A program made the translations under genes and the position numbers. Below the pieces are notes generated by a model. It made no database searches and was not told the origin of the DNA. It saw nothing but the letters and a program-made list of their open reading frames with translations. From Mesorhabditis belari (Eukaryota > Nematoda > Chromadorea > Rhabditida > Rhabditidae), in the NCBI GenBank assembly GCA_958450365.1, contig CAUEEP010000732.1:1612001-1676000 (forward strand): a stretch of 64,000 nt of DNA, in the 5' to 3' direction. Positions 1-13,834 of the stretch are shown here, in pieces; within the stretch, counting starts at the first letter, position 1, and each line of letters opens with the position of its first letter.

Positions 1-123
1 TTTTTGTTTAGGTAGAAATTATCACAACGGCTTTTTTTTGACATGCAATTTAGTAATTGCAGATAGAGAAAAGGACAGGAAAAGCTTGGGGGAAAGGATT
101 TTTTGAGAAAAAAGTTTAACAAT

Positions 124-3100
124 TTAGTGTGCAATCGCTCCCGCCTCGGTTTGTACTGATGTTGGGGTTTTGGCTTTGGCGGCAAGTTCTGGCCTGAAAT
201 CGACTTGATTAAAGCCGATATTTTAAAGGTTTTGTTTTACACAAATAAGCCAAACTTGATTCTTTACCTGAGCTGAAGGGTTCTTGGCTTCTCCCAGGGG
301 AAATCGCCATGTCCAAAGTGACCATTTTCGGCGGTTTTCTCGTAGAGTCCTTGAGTTGGTCGCTTCAAGTTGAGGTCCCTGAAATATTTGTTGATTGTTT
401 CAGAGATTTTTCTTACTTGATGATCATTCCCGGTCGGAGGTCAAAGTTCGCATTGACGACCTCAAGAAGCTCAGACTCGTTGAGGGATGAGGTGCCGAAT
501 GAGAAGACCATCACAGAAAGGGGTTTCGCCAATCCGATAGCATACGAAACCTACAATTTTTTGGTTATGATTGAGATGTTAAGTCAAAAGCTTCAAAACT
601 AAACAAATTCCTCACCTGAACAAGGCAACGTCTGCAGAGACCGCCCTTGACAAGTGACTTAGCAACCCAGCGAGCAGCGTAAGCGGCCGAGCGATCGACT
701 TTGGTTGGGTCTTTTCCAGAGAAAGCGCCACCACCGTGAGCTCCCCAGCCTCCGTACGTGTCGACGATGATCTTGCGTCCAGTCAAGCCAGCATCTAGAA
801 ATGAAATGAGTTGGTTTGGTTTAGCTTTACTTAATGATATCATTTTCTTTTCTCACCTCCCATTGGTCCTCCGATGACGAACGATCCGCATGGGTTCAAG
901 TGGAAGACGGTGTTCTCATCGAGAAGGTAATCGGGGATCACCTCTTTGATCACCTGGAAACGGATTGTTGGTTGGTTTAAGTCAAGTACAGTAATCTATG
1001 CAATACTTATCAGCTCATTAACCGGTATTAAGACGCTTACGTGCAATGGAATTGTGAAAAAGTTTAGTCTCTACAGTAATTTCTGTACAGTGATTCATTC
1101 TTTAACTATCGGCAAACTCTCACTTTCTCTTTGAGTGCAGCGCGGAGCTGGTCCATCGTGATTTCTGGGGCATGCTGGGTAGAGATGACAATGGTGTGAA
1201 CACGGCGGGGAACACACGCTCCACCGTCGAACGAGTACTCGATGGTCACCTAAAGAAATTCGTAAGTAATAATTTCTTTGAGCAAAGTGCGAACTCAAAA
1301 ACAATGACGCGAATCTGTAGTGAAAGCGAAAAGATAGAATAATTTGAACGTACTTGAGATTTCGAGTCAGGTCGAACCCATCCAAGAGTGCCGTTACGTC
1401 TCAACTTGTGCAAGTGCTCGTTGAGGCGGTGAGCGAGCACGAGGGTCAATGGCATTGCCTCCTCCGTCTCATCCGAGGCATAGCCGAACATAAGACCCTG
1501 AATTTTCAGAATAAAGTCTTTGAATCAATTTTCTTTATGGAAACTAAAACGTCTAGAACGTTTAGAACGTTTAGAACGTCTAGACCGTCTTTTAGAACGT
1601 CTAGGACGTCTTTTAGAACATCTAGAATGTCTCTTAGAACGTCTAGAATGTCTTTTAGAACGTCTAGAGCGTCTAGAACATTTAGAACGTCTCAGCTTTT
1701 GCTCACAAGTATTTCAATTTAACTTTTCTTTGAATCTTTTCAATCTTTAGCCTTTAGCCAGGTAGAAAAGTAAATTTTGATCAAATTCGAAGACTTGTTG
1801 ACTCTCCGCTTTCAATCTGGGTCAGTAGAATTCTTTGCAAACAAATACAAATCACGTTTTTGAACCCTAACATTGCTAACATTGCTGGGCTAACATTGCT
1901 ATAAATTTACAGTTTGTTTAGCTTCTTCTTATGTAGACAGCTTTTCTAGAAACATGAGACATTTGCGATTGGATTCAACTGCAACAAGATATCAAAAGCA
2001 AATTTGACAGATCCGATGTACTGGATGAAAAATAAGTGTACTGCAAAATGTAAAAGATTATAAATCTTTTCTCACCTGATCTCCGGCTCCGACGTCCTCC
2101 TCGGATTTGCTCACGTGGACACCGGCGGCGATCTCGGGTGATTGTTGCTCCAAAGCTACAAGAACGTTGCACGTCTTGTAGTCAAAGCCTGAAATTTGGA
2201 ATGTTTCAATCAAAGCTATAAGTAATATTCTTTTTTTCTATTTTATATTCTTATTCTTTTGCTTATAAATTTTATTAAAATTTGGACTCAAATCAGTGTT
2301 TTAATGGTTTACAAGTTGGAAATTCTTGAGTTGAGAGCTTGAGTTTAGACTTTTAAAATATTTTTATATAAATTTTGTCTTATTTTTTCTCTATTTTTGC
2401 ATTTCCATGCAAAATTTACATCGTAAATACGCTTTAATACGCTATAATGACAGCGTCGAGTCGCATAGTCTAACTTTAAACGTTCCATTCTTTGCGTTGT
2501 TTTTATGCTACATGAATGGATGTCAAATGTTTATGTCTTCAACACACCTTTCTTCAAGTCTACAAGCCATTGCGCTATTGCAATCTGTTTTTGTTATCCA
2601 ATCTAACTGGTAATTTGGGCAATGATTGGCTCACTGTTCTCAAGGTCTACAATTCTTACTTATCCCCCAGCCAAATACCTAATCGTTGGCTCCAATAGCC
2701 AAGCGTTGGCTCCAAGGTCCAAGTGTTGGCTTCAAGATCCAAGCGTTGGCTTCATGATCCAAGCGTTGGCTCCAAGATCCAAGCCTTGGCTTCAATAGCC
2801 AAGCCTTGGCTTCAATAGCCAAGCCTTGGCTTCAAGATCCAAGCGTTGGCTTCAAGATCCAAGCGTTGACTCCAATAGCCAATCTTTGGCTATCTAACAA
2901 ACAATTTACGAAATCCTAGTCTATTTTCATTATCGAATCTGACAGTCAACAACTTCTTTACTTCTCCAATCTCTGGCTATCAACTATTTCTCTTATTTAT
3001 CTGTTTATCGCGCAATCTCAATGCATTCAATGTTCTCGCAAAATCGCAATCAATGCTCCTTTTCCCCAAATATCACCCCATTTTTTAGGCTCAACCCCGG

Positions 3101-6100
3101 TCGTTTCTTTTCCCACAAACCAATAAAGAGATGCATTTCCCAGGCTATTAATTCACCTATCTCACGTTTTCTCACGGTCCTTTTTTGTGCAAGTCAATAT
3201 CTATGAAGGCTTACTTGGGGAACGGATGGGCAAAGGTTATCAATGAGAGTTTTCGGGATTTTCGGGATTTTCGGGATTCGAAAGTTTATCAATGGAATGT
3301 TTAAAAAACTGGGGAAATCAGATGTTCATTTTAGAAACATTTGCTCTGAAAGGCTTTTAGAAATAAAATATCGAAATCCTTCAATTTGGTGATCGGTATC
3401 CGATTCGAAATTGCATCATCTATTTTCGATCCTCGAACACTCGCTCTTTTACAGAGATTTTTTGTCAATTCCTACGGGAAAACGAGAACAAATTCTTATC
3501 TATTTTGTCTAAATCTAGAGGATTACAGTAGCTTTTTATGGTATTGACAAAATGACACATTCTAGAAAACTGTTCAGCTGAGCGGAGCACTACCTAAGGT
3601 ACTTAGGCTTTAAGCAGTATCTGCGTACTTAGGCTCAAAGGCTTTAAGCAGTTCTGATTTCGATTTCAAGCTCAAGATCATAGCATTATACATTACTTGA
3701 TTGTCTACAATTTTTACCCATTTCTGAGCTGTTAAACTAGATCAATAGTGGACTAGTCTAGTTGGTCTAGTTTAACAGTTCAGAAATGGGTAAAAATTGT
3801 AGATAATCAATTAATGTATAATGCTAATTATCAGTGAACTCTCCCAAAGTAAGAAAAGCAAAATTCCCCGTCAAACTTAATCACAAAGAAACTTTCTAAT
3901 TCTCTAATTCTCTAATTTTCTTTTCAAAAGCCATCCAGTAAACACAGGGGATTAAACACAGCGATTCTCGAGCCAATTCCGATATCTTATCTCTAAAAAA
4001 GTGATGGATTCTGAACCCGACTTTTCACAAAAAAGAGAAAAAGGAAAATCTTGCGGACATTGTAAATTTTTTGGGAAGAGAGGCGCCTGACGAAAATCGA
4101 AATTGGGAATTGTTGGGGTGGGAAGGGAACAGCATTGGAATGCTAATGATAATTGAGAAAATGATTGATAAAATGAATGATTCTATGTTTTCTTGCAATT
4201 GTTTAGCCTTTAGAAACCTTGGAAAGCTATTGAAAGCGCTGAAATTAGTATAGTTTTCGACTATGGTGAGCTTGTGGAAAGATCTAGTCCACTAGCTCAG
4301 CCTGCCATGATTGCGCTTTCATTGGTTATGATTGGGAAGAGCTAGCTTATCTACATTTCAACATTTGGATAGCTATAATACAATAGATAATATCATAGAT
4401 AATATTATAGATAATATCATAGATAATATTATAGATAATATTATAGATAATATTATAGATAATATTATAGATAATATTATAGATAATATCATAATGAGAT
4501 TCAGTATCAATAGTAGAGCTTAGTCCACTGATTCCCCGTTCTGTTGATTCGTCCTGGAGCACTACTACTGATTCCCGTTCTGTTGATTCGTCCTGGAGCA
4601 CTACTACTGATTCCCGTTCTGTTGATTCGTCCTGGAGCACTACTACTGATTCCCGTTCTGTTGATTCGTCCTGGAGCACTACTTAACCCTAGATCCAAGT
4701 ATTTTACTGTACTATAACTAAAACCCATCTTAATACTTGTAAATTAACTATCTAAAACTAAAATTAACTGTCTCAAGAACTATCTAAAACTAATTTAACT
4801 ATCTCTGAAAGTTACTGTAGAAGTTACAAGATAAAGCTAATAATAGTAAAGTTAAATGTTCGTTCTAAATGTTCTAGACACTCTAGGCGTTCTAAAAGAC
4901 ATTCTAGACGTTCTAAAAGATATCCTAGACGTTCTAAAAGTTCTAAACGTTCTAGACGTTTTCTAGTTAAAATCTAAGACTTGAAGCACTACGAATTATA
5001 CAAATTACCAAAGATTTAGAATTTCTTTGAAATACACAAGCAAAAGATAAATAATAACCAATAATAACCAATAATTATACCTAGAAATGAAATAATAACC
5101 TAAAGATTATTAAAAGTAAAAATTTAATGAACCTAAAATACGTAGAAAACCCTCCTGTACCTGTAGCTTTAACAAAAGATCAGCCAAGATTACTCTAGCA
5201 GAAGTTCGAGCCTCAACATGGGCTTTGGGTAACCACAAATTAAAGAAGTAAATAGGAAATCTCATCATAAAAGTTAACCCTAAAATAAAGGCAAACTCTC
5301 AACTCAAGTCTCTTCATTTCAACTCAAATCTCTTTCTTTCAACTCGAATCTCTTCATTTCAACTCGAATCTCTTTCTTTCAACTCAAATCTCTTCATTTC
5401 AACTCAAATCTCTTCATTTCAACAGCCAAAACCATCCCTTATCTCTACATTTAAACACAAAACATCTTTTTTTTTTCATAAAAGCCTTAACCTCATTTTT
5501 CCTTAAAACAAACCTTTATTCGAGTCGTCGTATCCGATCTTCTTGACCACATTTCGCACGAGGGTTTGGTAGTCGACTTGGGCTTTTGAGGTGATCTCCC
5601 CGCACAGCATTATCATTCCAGTCTTAGTCACGGTCTCTGTACAAAATCTCGTTTTTTTTGATGATTTTCTACAAAAATTCGAGATTTCCAACCGTATGCT
5701 TAGACATTTTGGCAATAGCAACGCTGTTCAGGATAGGTCACCGCAAAAGAGATTTGGGGGATCAGTTTGGGAAAGGAAACGAAGCTGTCATTCGTTTTGA
5801 ATAGTTCGTTTGATAGCTTTAAAAAGATTCAGCTAGAACAGCTTACAGCTTAGAGCCCTTTCCCACTTAATAACACCCCTTTCACTTGTAATGCACTCAG
5901 CTTAGCGCCATACATAGTACATAGTACATAGTACATAGTACTACAAAGTGTTTCACAGTACAAGTACTTGACAGCATACTACATAGTACTACAAAGTGTT
6001 CACAGTACAAGATACATAGTACTACAAAGTGTTTCACAGTACAAGTACTTGACAGCATACTACATAGTACTACAAAGTGTTTCACAGTACAAGTACTTGA

Positions 6101-6948
6101 CAGCATACTACATAGTACTACAAAGTGTTTCACAGTACAAGTACTTGACAGCATACTACATAGTACTACAAAGTGTTTCATAGTACAAGTACTTGATAGC
6201 ATAGTACATAGTACTACAAAGTAGCCATAGTACTAAAGTACTGTTCTACTTTTTCATCGTTATTCTGTACCTGGCACTAAGGTGACTGTGATTTGAATAA
6301 CAAAAAGGTGATTAACAATTGATTGACAACAATTAGAAGAATAGTGAAAGGAGTGTTTCTTTGAAAAACAAAAACATGCAAAAACACAAACCGCAAGCCA
6401 CTTTTGCGTCTGGATCCTGGGCAAGATGAGCGTCAAGGACAGCATCAGAGATCTAAAAAAGGTTCACGAATCAGCTTGTGCCATAATATTGTGCTAATAT
6501 CGCTAACAAAATATTTCTAAAATTTATTGTACTAAATCTAGGCGAACTGGGGCTACGTTGTGCTTTTGCAAACACGTTCTGGTGCACTTAATTCTCCTTT
6601 TTTGTTCTTGTAAGTGAAATCAAGAATTCCGTGCTATAGAAAAGCGTTTACATACTGAAGAACAAGGCGAGAGCTAGATTGGCTCACTTTTTAAGCAGTA
6701 ATTGACTTTAGATAGGTTATAGGCTTTAGATAGGTTATAGGCTTTGGATAGGTTATAGGCTTTAGATAGGTTATAGGCTTTAGCTAGGTTATAGACTTTA
6801 GATAGCTTATAGACTTTCATTTAGAATGAGTTTCTAGATTAAGTTCCAAGATTTAGTTCCTTAAAGTTGTACAAACCTGGTCACACATCTTGTCGGGATG
6901 TCCCTCAGAGACGGATTCCGATGTGAAGAGGAACGTTGAAGGAGCCAT
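124..6948 (-). CDS. sams: S-adenosylmethionine synthetase (methionine adenosyltransferase), 11 exons
   Basis: Cytosolic enzyme that makes S-adenosylmethionine from methionine and ATP. Exons on the minus strand: 6948-6877, 6452-6392, 5636-5514, 2188-2076, 1497-1354, 1249-1124, 953-857, 794-616, 550-417, 378-268, 193-124. Every junction has GT/AG and phases agree, giving 1230 nt, 409 aa plus stop, close to the usual ~400 aa. The N-terminus has SVSEGHPDK. Both family signatures are intact: GAGDQGLMFGY (residues 119-129) and GGGAFSGKD (266-274). The start at 6948 is the first Met before the conserved [12 protein letters not shown]. Introns 2 and 3 (755 and 3325 bp) are filled with minisatellites. 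If the last intron were retained, a TAA at 266-264 would end the protein 22 residues earlier. The family call is secure; the last exon is inferred from its splice acceptor and open frame. Confidence 0.93.
1547..1695. repeat. Minisatellite, ~10-bp unit, in sams intron 4
   Basis: Imperfect tandem of GTCTAGAACG and GTTTAGAACG/GTCTTTTAGAAC variants. It creates spurious serine/arginine-rich open frames. A related TTCTAGACGTTCTAAAAG array lies at 4857-4966 in intron 3. Confidence 0.85.
2671..2890. repeat. 20-bp minisatellite in sams intron 3
   Basis: About 10 copies of AAGCGTTGGCTTCAAGATCC with substitutions (AATAGCC, AAGCCTTGGC variants). Confidence 0.9.
3681..3826. mobile_element. Foldback (MITE-like) in sams intron 3
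   Basis: Arms of about 60 bp: TAGCATTATACATTAC at the left end is matched by its reverse complement ending ATGCTA at 3826, and both arms carry TTTTTACCCATTTCTGA or its complement. A short spacer with TGGACTAGTCTAG lies between them. No coding capacity. Confidence 0.7.
4376..4682. repeat. Two adjacent satellites in sams intron 3
   Basis: 4382-4492 is a 12-bp AATATTATAGAT array of about nine copies. 4529-4682 is a 39-bp unit repeated four times, starting CTGATTCCCGTTCTG and ending with TCGTCCTGGAGCACTAC; its first copy has an extra C. The units are unrelated. Confidence 0.9.
5300..5421. repeat. 20-bp minisatellite in sams intron 3
   Basis: Six copies of AACTCAAATCTCTTCATTTC and close variants, just 3' of sams exon 3 on the minus strand. 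Confidence 0.9.
5912..6235. repeat. 48-bp minisatellite in sams intron 2
   Basis: About five copies of a 48-bp unit beginning CATAGTACTACAAAGTG and containing AAGTACTTGACAGCATAC, preceded by CATAGTA steps. The unit is rich in self-complementary GTAC/AGTACT. Confidence 0.9.
6703..6820. repeat. 17-bp minisatellite in sams intron 1
   Basis: About seven copies of GCTTTAGATAGGTTATA. Confidence 0.85.
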
Positions 6949-6969
6949 TTTTTGTTATCCAAGCTATCT
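6949..6969 (-). other. Possible 5' UTR splice (cis or trans) acceptor of sams
   Basis: Reading the minus strand, CATCTTCAG ends at 6968 and is followed by 19 bases and then the start ATG at 6948. In nematodes such an acceptor just upstream of the ATG often receives a spliced leader. Nothing here separates trans-splicing from an ordinary 5' UTR intron. Confidence 0.3.
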
Positions 6970-8120
6970 GAAGATGAATGTGAGAATGGGGAATGGAGAG
7001 GTGAAGGCTAAAGATAAATATGAGAATTGGGATTGGAAAACACGTGAGGGGAAAGGGAGAAAAGAGAAATTTGACAGAAAAGAGATAGTAAATGCTTGAA
7101 ATGGGGTGATAGTGAGATGCCGGAAATGAAATGGAAAATGAAAGGGGTATAGCTGGGTTTAGAATTGAATTCTCTAAGACTCATGAGACTTATAAAGCAG
7201 TTATTGTACAACTAAATGTAAGCTATTAGATTTAAAGCACTGCGCCTGTGAAGAGGCTGCTCTAGGAGTTGAAGAGTTTCTTCTAAAGCTAGAAATCTCT
7301 GTGAATCTACAGTAATCTATTCGTCTATTTATTTGATTTAATCAGCTATTTGATCAGTTATTTGATCAGCTATTTGATCAGTTATTTGATCAGCTATTTG
7401 ATATAAATCTCCAGTAGTAGTCTCCGGTAATTAGAGCTTTATTTTACTGAAATCTCAAACGAAACTTTAATAATGTTTCAGTTTAAAGTGAATTCAAAAA
7501 CAATTACAAGACGATCTAAAAATAGAAATTCAGATACAGCTCGACAAAATTGTTGAATGAAAACGGTTGGAATAGTGGCGAAGGATGGGTGATGGGGCGG
7601 AGTTTATGTAGGGGAATGGGGAGGGGAAGAGACACGACTGCCACAGATATACACAGACAGCTATGCAAACGTATTTTACAGACAGATAGGGGGCAGATAA
7701 TGGGAAAAGAGCGAAAAAAGAGCGAAAAAAAGGGACATTGGGGGAACACAAAATACGTGGTTGTGAATGGGAGAATGGGAGAAAGGCCAAGAGGCTCGAT
7801 CCCTCAACAATTCCTGCCAAAAGATTTCACTTGGATATTAGTTTGAATATCGAAATTTGCTTTGAAGTTAATTTCATTTCATTTAATTTCTATAAATGAC
7901 TAGTTTTAAGAACTAAATCTAGCTTTCAATTTATGTTTTCAATAGCTGGAATAGATGAGAGAAAGGCCAGAAGCTTTGGCAATCAGAAATCAGGCAATCA
8001 GGCCAAGAGGCCCAGCTCTCAATAAAACAATCAACTTAACTGGGAAACTTGTAGAAATAGTATTCACTTAGAATATTCAACTATTTTAGAGTCTTTTTAA
8101 CTTTTGACTTTTTAACTTTC
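6970..8120. other. Spacer upstream of sams
   Basis: No supported gene. It contains a TGATCAGCTATT repeat (7336-7402) and GA/CT-rich sequence around 7550-7830 that is open in several frames but has low complexity. It probably includes the sams promoter, though I see no recognisable core element. Confidence 0.4.
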
Positions 8121-8254
8121 GATGGCTAAAACTCGATTAAGATGGCTAGAACTCGATTAAGATGGCTAGAACTCGATTAAGATGGCTAGAACTCGTTTAA
8201 GATGACTAGAACTCGATTAAGATGACTAAAACTCGATTTCGATCGCTAAAACTT
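8121..8254. repeat. 20-bp minisatellite
   Basis: Six to seven copies of GATGGCTAGAACTCGATTAA. Confidence 0.9.
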
Positions 8255-8405
8255 TAAAGTTAAGGAAGTAAATCAATTTTTAAGTGTTTTAAAGTGTCTA
8301 TAAATAGTAGAAGCTAACTAAAGCTCTGAAATTCTAAAAATTCAAAATCTGACCATCAGCTGATTGTGAGCTTTAAAGCTTTTGTTGTCGACCATGACTG
8401 TCATA

Positions 8406-8469
8406 GCTGGCTGGTTAGGAACCCTGCGTCTTAGTCGACAGGTCAAGGGTTCAATCCCGGCAACCAGCA
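8406..8469 (+). mobile_element. tRNA-like (SINE head or tRNA pseudogene)
   Basis: A GCTGG/CCAGC outer pair, an A-box-like GGCTGGTTAGG and a good B box (GGTTCAATCCC), followed by ATTTTT. The cloverleaf is incomplete and about 10 nt too short, so it reads as tRNA-derived rather than a functional tRNA. Confidence 0.5.
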
Positions 8470-10002
<1,533 letters not shown>

Positions 10003-10345
10003 TTTATCTTCTGGTTTACCAAAGCTTGGATTTGCCTTCTAGTTTACCAGGCTTGGATTTGCCTTCTGATTTACCAAGCTTGGATTTGCCTTCTAGTTTA
10101 CCAGGCTTGGATTTGCCTTCTGATTTACCAAGCTTCGATTTGCCTTCTAGTTTACCAGGCTTGGATTTGCCTTCTGGTTTACCAAGCTCGGATTTGCCTT
10201 CTGATTTACCAAGCTTCGATTTGCCTTCTAGTTTACCAAGCTTGGATTTGCCTTCTGGTTTACCAAGCTCGGATTTGTCATCTAGTTTACCAAGCTTGGC
10301 TTTATCTTCTGGTTTACCAAAGCTTGGATTTGCCTTCTGGTTTAC
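10003..10345. repeat. 27-bp minisatellite
   Basis: About 12 copies of a 27-bp unit with TTTACCAAGCTTGGATTTGC followed by CTTCTAG or CTTCTGA. It is open in one plus frame (a leucine/serine/proline repeat) with no gene signals. Confidence 0.92.
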
Positions 10346-11243
10346 AAAGTCACAGCAACAGCAACTTTTCGTTCAAATCGTTTAGCTGAAAGATGAATGC
10401 AATGATATAAATAGAGAGATGGAGAAAAAGGATGTATTTAATGTTTTGGCGTCGTTTTGAGAATCGAAAAAAAAATCTGAAAAACAATTCAGACACGATC
10501 AAAAAAGATGCTTTTAAAAAGAAATTTTTGAAAAAATTTAATCTTTTAGCCGATCTTTCAAAAAAGATGACATATTTTGCGTAGTTTTCATGTCCGATTT
10601 TCTTTCTGGAAAAGGAAAAGATCTAGAAATGATGAGAAAAAGAAAACAGTTGAAGGTTTGCTTTTAAAATTGAGATAACAAAATGAAAGTTGGAGTTAAT
10701 TTCAAGAGGAATTGTCACAAAATACAGAATATTTGTTTTGGAGTTGATAGCGGGTGGAATTTGGTGACGAGATTTCAAAGGGATCAGTCAACAAGAAGCT
10801 TGTTGATCCAATGGAATCTTATCATAAAAGAATCATCTTTTTCTTTTCAGATTAGCCATCTTTTATAAAACTCTTTCTATTAGATGCTTTGGTTAAATGA
10901 AATGCTTTATATTAGCTTTATATTGAAATAATAGATCTTTTTGTAATAGTAATAGTAATAGTAATAGACACTTTAGACATAACGATGTTTTAAAAGTTTA
11001 GTGCTAGAGTCGAACAAAAAATGGAAGAGTTTGTAGGTATGGACAAGGCTAACCTTCTGACGTTTAGATTTTATTGCTTATCGATCTTTTCTGTCTTTGC
11101 TCTAATATTCTACGGGTTTAATGGTTAATTTAGTGTTGTAAGCAGGATTGTTCGACGGGTTTAATGGCTAATTTATTATTGTAAGCAGGATTGTTCTTAA
11201 AAGCTAAGGTCAAGGCTGAAAGCTTTCTCTTATTTAAGACTTT
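10346..11243. other. Non-coding spacer
   Basis: AT-rich; a short AATAGT run at 10945-10970 and a partly duplicated GTTTAATGGCTAATTTA block near 11113-11190. No gene seen. Confidence 0.35.
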
Positions 11244-11435
11244 TAAGATAAAGATAAAGATAAAGATAAAGATAAAGCTAAAGATAAAGCTAAAGATAAA
11301 GCTAAAGATAAAGCTAAAGCTAAAGATAAAGCTAAAGATAAAGCTAAAGCTAAAGATAAAGCTAAAGATAAAGCTAAACATAAAGCTAAACATAAAGCTA
11401 AAGATAAAGCTAAACATAAAACTAAACATAAAGCT
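11244..11435. repeat. 6-bp satellite (AAGATA/AAGCTA)
   Basis: About 32 hexamers mixing AAAGAT, AAAGCT and AAACAT; open in several frames as Lys/Ile/Leu or Phe/Ser repeats. Not coding. Confidence 0.95.
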
Positions 11436-13380
11436 AACAATTGTTAAGCTAAAATAGAGAAATGAAATTAGGCTGAAGCTTATTTTCTTTTATACTTCAT
11501 AAGAAACGATTGTAAAAGCTTTTTATGATAAGAAAGATAAAAGTTAGTTTGAAATTCGGCTTTGAACTTTTCTAGGAGTGGTGTCACTTGAAAGGTGATC
11601 TGATTTGATCTAATCTGTTAGCTAAATTTTGTTTCTAGAATAGAAATTGATTTCAATAACTTAAATTGAATGGGTAATCACTAATCCCAATTTTGAAAGG
11701 TATCAGTTGAAAATGAATGTCAAATCTCTGAACATCCCCAGTAATAGATTTGGATTGAGCCAAGTCTGGATTGAGCCAAATCCTAAACGAAACTTGATCA
11801 TCGGAAATGATCATTTCGAGATCAATCAATCAAAATAAACCAAATATATAAAAAGAGAAAGTGTAAATTCCAATATAACACTTCAAAAAGTTCAAAGGCC
11901 TTCAATTGCCCATCAACTAAATGCGGAGCTTCTTATTTGTTATTCTTATTTGTGACTTTAGGTTAACGATGGATCGATTAGAGGAGAAAAATGGTGGCTG
12001 ACTTTTATCTTTTTGAAAAACAGAGTCAGTCTGGTAAACAAAGATTTAAAAAAAAGGTTTAAAAGGATCAATAAAAACAAAAATCGCATTCTTGCGTCGA
12101 TTCAATTGTTATCAGAGTTGGGAAATGGGGAAATGGGGAAATTTTAGGTTTAGGTATTGCTGATGGCAAAATGGGATGATAAAATTGCTTTTTGATAGGA
12201 ATTTTGAAATATAATTGAACTTTGTCGATTGATGGAAGGGATTCAAATCAATCGATGGAAGGGACTTTAATCAATCGCTGGAAGGGAATCTATCTACCAT
12301 CAATGTGCGCCAGACGACGAACGATTACGCGGCTGCACAAAGAACATTTCGCTAAGGACTTTACACAGAACAAAGAACACCTTTGATAATCAATAAATAT
12401 GTTAGTATTCTCTAGAAGTACAGGGCTTAGCCTTGTGCTTTTAGAGAACCAAGGTACTTCCGGCACTCTTTCAACTAAGTTTTTGATATCAATAGATGCA
12501 GAATCATCGATAAATGTGATAAATTTTTTGATTGAACTAGATCCGATAAAAGGGCGAAAAGTTAGAGCCAAATTTCTGTTCTTTTTAAATATACCTAAAC
12601 GAATACCTAAACTTTAATCTAATCAATAGAAATGTCTGGAAAAAGATTGGGATCAAGTCAAGTTAGAGGGAAGGTTGATGGAAGGATGGGGAGGGGATTG
12701 GCAGGGAAATGGGTAAAGAAAGATTTTCGAAGCTATTCGCAACGACAAAAGGGGAAAAGAAGGGGGAAATGAGGGGGGAAAACGAGGAAAAACGGAGTTC
12801 AATAACAGGGATCTTTCTAGAAAAGAAAAGCACCGTTTTCCTTTTTCCATGGGGATCCTTGTGTCCATCTCTCTCTGCCAAAAAGACAGAATTTCGCTTT
12901 TCATTTAAATTTAAACTTAAATTTCTCAAAGAAATCTTAGAAAAATGTCTAAAATGCCTAAAATGCTTAAAAAGAAAGGCTTTTGAATGTCGATTTTCAC
13001 AAAAAATCACATAGAAAAGCTGTCTGCAGCTGGTAAAGCTGAGTCAGAGCTTTTCGTTCTAGAACTTTGATTCTAGATTTTTAGAGTGGCTATTAGTCGA
13101 ATCATGACCTATATATGTGCCAAAAATGAGTCAACTTGTCAAACTGATTTGCCTGATCTGTCAAACAACTTGGTTTAAACTTATTTACCTCAGTTTAAAC
13201 CTCTATATCTAAACTTCATCTCTGTTTTTAAAAAATCGTAGTTTTCCTAGAGACTTAATAAAATGAATAGTGCCAATCAATTCCCCGACCCCGAAAACCC
13301 CAGGGTCCAAATTTAGAGCCCAATATCTTCTTTTTAAACCATTAATAAAGCAAAAAAAGAAATTTAAATGATTGACGAAA
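11436..13380. other. Spacer with minor repeats
   Basis: No supported gene. 12290-12380 includes a degenerate end of the 13381-13540 foldback (ACGATTACGCGGCTGCACA followed by AAGAACAT). Purine- and pyrimidine-rich tracts occupy 12660-12900. A minor open frame near 11980 was not convincing. Confidence 0.4.
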
Positions 13381-13540
13381 TGTTCTTTGTGCGGTCGCGT
13401 AATCGCTTACGATCTGGCGACTTCAGCTATAACATGGTCTCACGCCGAAGCGGAAGAAAACCGGCGGCCGTCTCGGCGTGGGACCATGTTATAGCTGAAG
13501 TTGCCAGATCGTAAGCGATTACGCGACCGCACAAAGAACA
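13381..13540. mobile_element. 160-bp near-perfect foldback element
   Basis: Arms of about 70 bp: it begins TGTTCTTTGTGCGGTCGCGT and ends with the complement of that sequence, with a GC-rich loop (CGGAAGAAAACCGGCGGCC). Much more GC-rich than its surroundings. A partial, diverged end occurs at 12310-12350. Confidence 0.85.
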
Positions 13541-13542
13541 TT

Positions 13543-13614
13543 GGCCTAGGGGATAGTGAGCTAGGTTCTAAAACCTGAGCGGTTCGTTTCCACGGGTTCA
13601 ATTCCTCTTGCCGC
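13543..13614 (+). mobile_element. tRNA-like sequence
   Basis: Directly abuts the foldback. B box GGGTTCAATTCC is clear; A box is weak (ATAGTGAGCTAGG). Acceptor pairing is poor, so probably tRNA-derived rather than a working gene. Confidence 0.4.
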
Positions 13615-13834
13615 GAAAATCTCTCCTTTTTGTTCTTAAAGTATAAAAGGTTATTATTTATTATGCTTATTTTTCAATTATGTTTATTTTTATTCATCGA
13701 CGCATTAAATCTTTATTGTTTCAATAAGAAAAGTTTCAAAGAGATATGACAGGCTCAATATGCTACAAGTTCTGCATCTTGCTAAAACAACCAACCATAC
13801 AAACCATCTTACTTAAACAGTAGCTAAATTTTAG

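Noticed and set aside
7516..7846. Overlapping ~95-codon frames upstream of sams
   Set aside because: Low-complexity purine/pyrimidine-rich DNA, open on both strands, with no family match or splice structure.
11130..11457. Lys/Ile/Leu and Phe/Ser repeat frames
   Set aside because: Hexamer satellite.
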